Positions 63,737 to 64,000 of a DNA stretch of 64,000 bases are shown here, one piece after another. The position numbers and the translations under genes are program-made. Under the pieces are notes generated by a model. The model worked only from the letters and a program-made list of their open reading frames with translations, was not told the origin of the DNA and ran no database searches. Source of the stretch: Polaribacter pectinis. Its GTDB lineage: Bacteria; Bacteroidota; Bacteroidia; Flavobacteriales; Flavobacteriaceae. Numbering within the stretch: the first letter of the stretch is position 1; the number at the start of each line of letters is the position of its first letter. The stretch spans positions 899,501 through 963,500 of the forward strand of contig NZ_CP060695.1 of assembly GCF_014352875.1 (NCBI RefSeq), in the 5' to 3' direction.

Positions 63737-64000
63737 CTAATAATTATTGCTATCGAAAACGATTTCGTTGTGTCCGATTTTGGAATTTAAGTCATTTTCT
63801 TCAATTTCTACTAAATTTGAAACCAACTGATTATCAATAATTTTGTCTTCATATTGATAGGCTTTAGCGTTTTTTGAATCTTTATATCTGTGAATAACAT
63901 CGTAGAAAATTTTATCATTATTAGGAATAGTAAAATATTCTTCAAAATCACTAAAATTTGTTGACTCTGCAATATGGTGAATACCTTGCAACAAAGAATA
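63737..64000 (-). CDS. C-terminal part of an unrecognised protein
   Basis: An open minus-strand frame enters from the right edge and ends at 63737, giving about 87 visible residues. A TTG at 63994 is a possible but doubtful start, since the frame is open beyond it. The product is acidic, with QGIHHIAESTNFSDFEEYFT and many N, E and D. No family recognised. Confidence 0.5.
   Translation of the reverse strand, partial: YSLLQGIHHIAESTNFSDFEEYFTIPNNDKIFYDVIHRYKDSKNAKAYQYEDKIIDNQLVSNLVEIEENDLNSKIGHNEIVFDSNNY

Overview
The window is AT-rich DNA from a member of the Bacteroidota, most likely a marine flavobacterium of the Polaribacter/Tenacibaculum type (genus is an inference). Supporting signs are a secreted protein with a C-terminal type IX sorting domain, a carboxypeptidase-regulatory/plug/barrel outer-membrane protein, DUF4251 and DUF6266 proteins, and repeated use of the Bacteroidota promoter box TAnnTTTG, several times with TTG 19-20 bases upstream. 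Almost all of the window is coding.

Layout. 1-9.2 kb: a truncated gene, a small basic protein, a DMT exporter, a YihY membrane protein, an MFS carrier, an acetolactate-synthase-like/aldehyde-dehydrogenase pair, and a divergent zinc alcohol dehydrogenase - peroxiredoxin - ribosome hibernation factor cluster. 9.4-18.6 kb: a cold-shock protein, two DEAD-box helicases (a CshA/DeaD type and a DbpA type), a zinc-ribbon/SDR fusion bracketed by palindromic repeats, and tesA divergent from ybbA-ybbP. 18.7-33.2 kb, almost all minus strand: a TetR-nitroreductase-DJ-1 operon with a visible operator, a desaturase, a Crp-like regulator, a DMT permease, a ThiE/TenI protein, a degenerate half-helicase, a PlpD-type patatin, an acyl-CoA oxidase, tRNA-Tyr (plus strand) and a large CotH/lamin-tail T9SS cargo protein.

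33.5-47.8 kb contains the accessory part. After a TonB-receptor-like barrel comes a 1.5 kb tandem array of 340-390 bp MITE-like units. It is followed by an excisionase-like HTH protein, a DUF6266 protein whose promoter is abutted by 14 perfectly phased 10-bp repeats, an 11-bp-period G-rich array, a complete type I restriction system (hsdM-hsdS-RAYT-hsdR) with a REP-associated transposase between hsdS and hsdR, an unknown protein, an MFS carrier, and a nest of fragments of the same repeat family. The island is thus bracketed by related repeats.

47.9-64 kb is core-like: glnB-amt, whose PII lacks the usual uridylylation tyrosine; a RDD / SpoIIM-DUF4129-DUF4350-MoxR-DUF58 locus; DUF805; a Bcr/CflA exporter; a DUF4251 lipoprotein; a TruC-like pseudouridine synthase; a CPXCG protein with an MDR reductase; a fused branched-chain ketoacid dehydrogenase E1; and an Lrp regulator with a textbook promoter.

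The most unusual content is non-coding: the phased decamer array with the adjacent G-rich array, the MITE-like tandem array, a REPIN-like inverted pair inside the RAYT gene that encodes its presumed processing enzyme, and an in-frame dispersed repeat inside hsdM.
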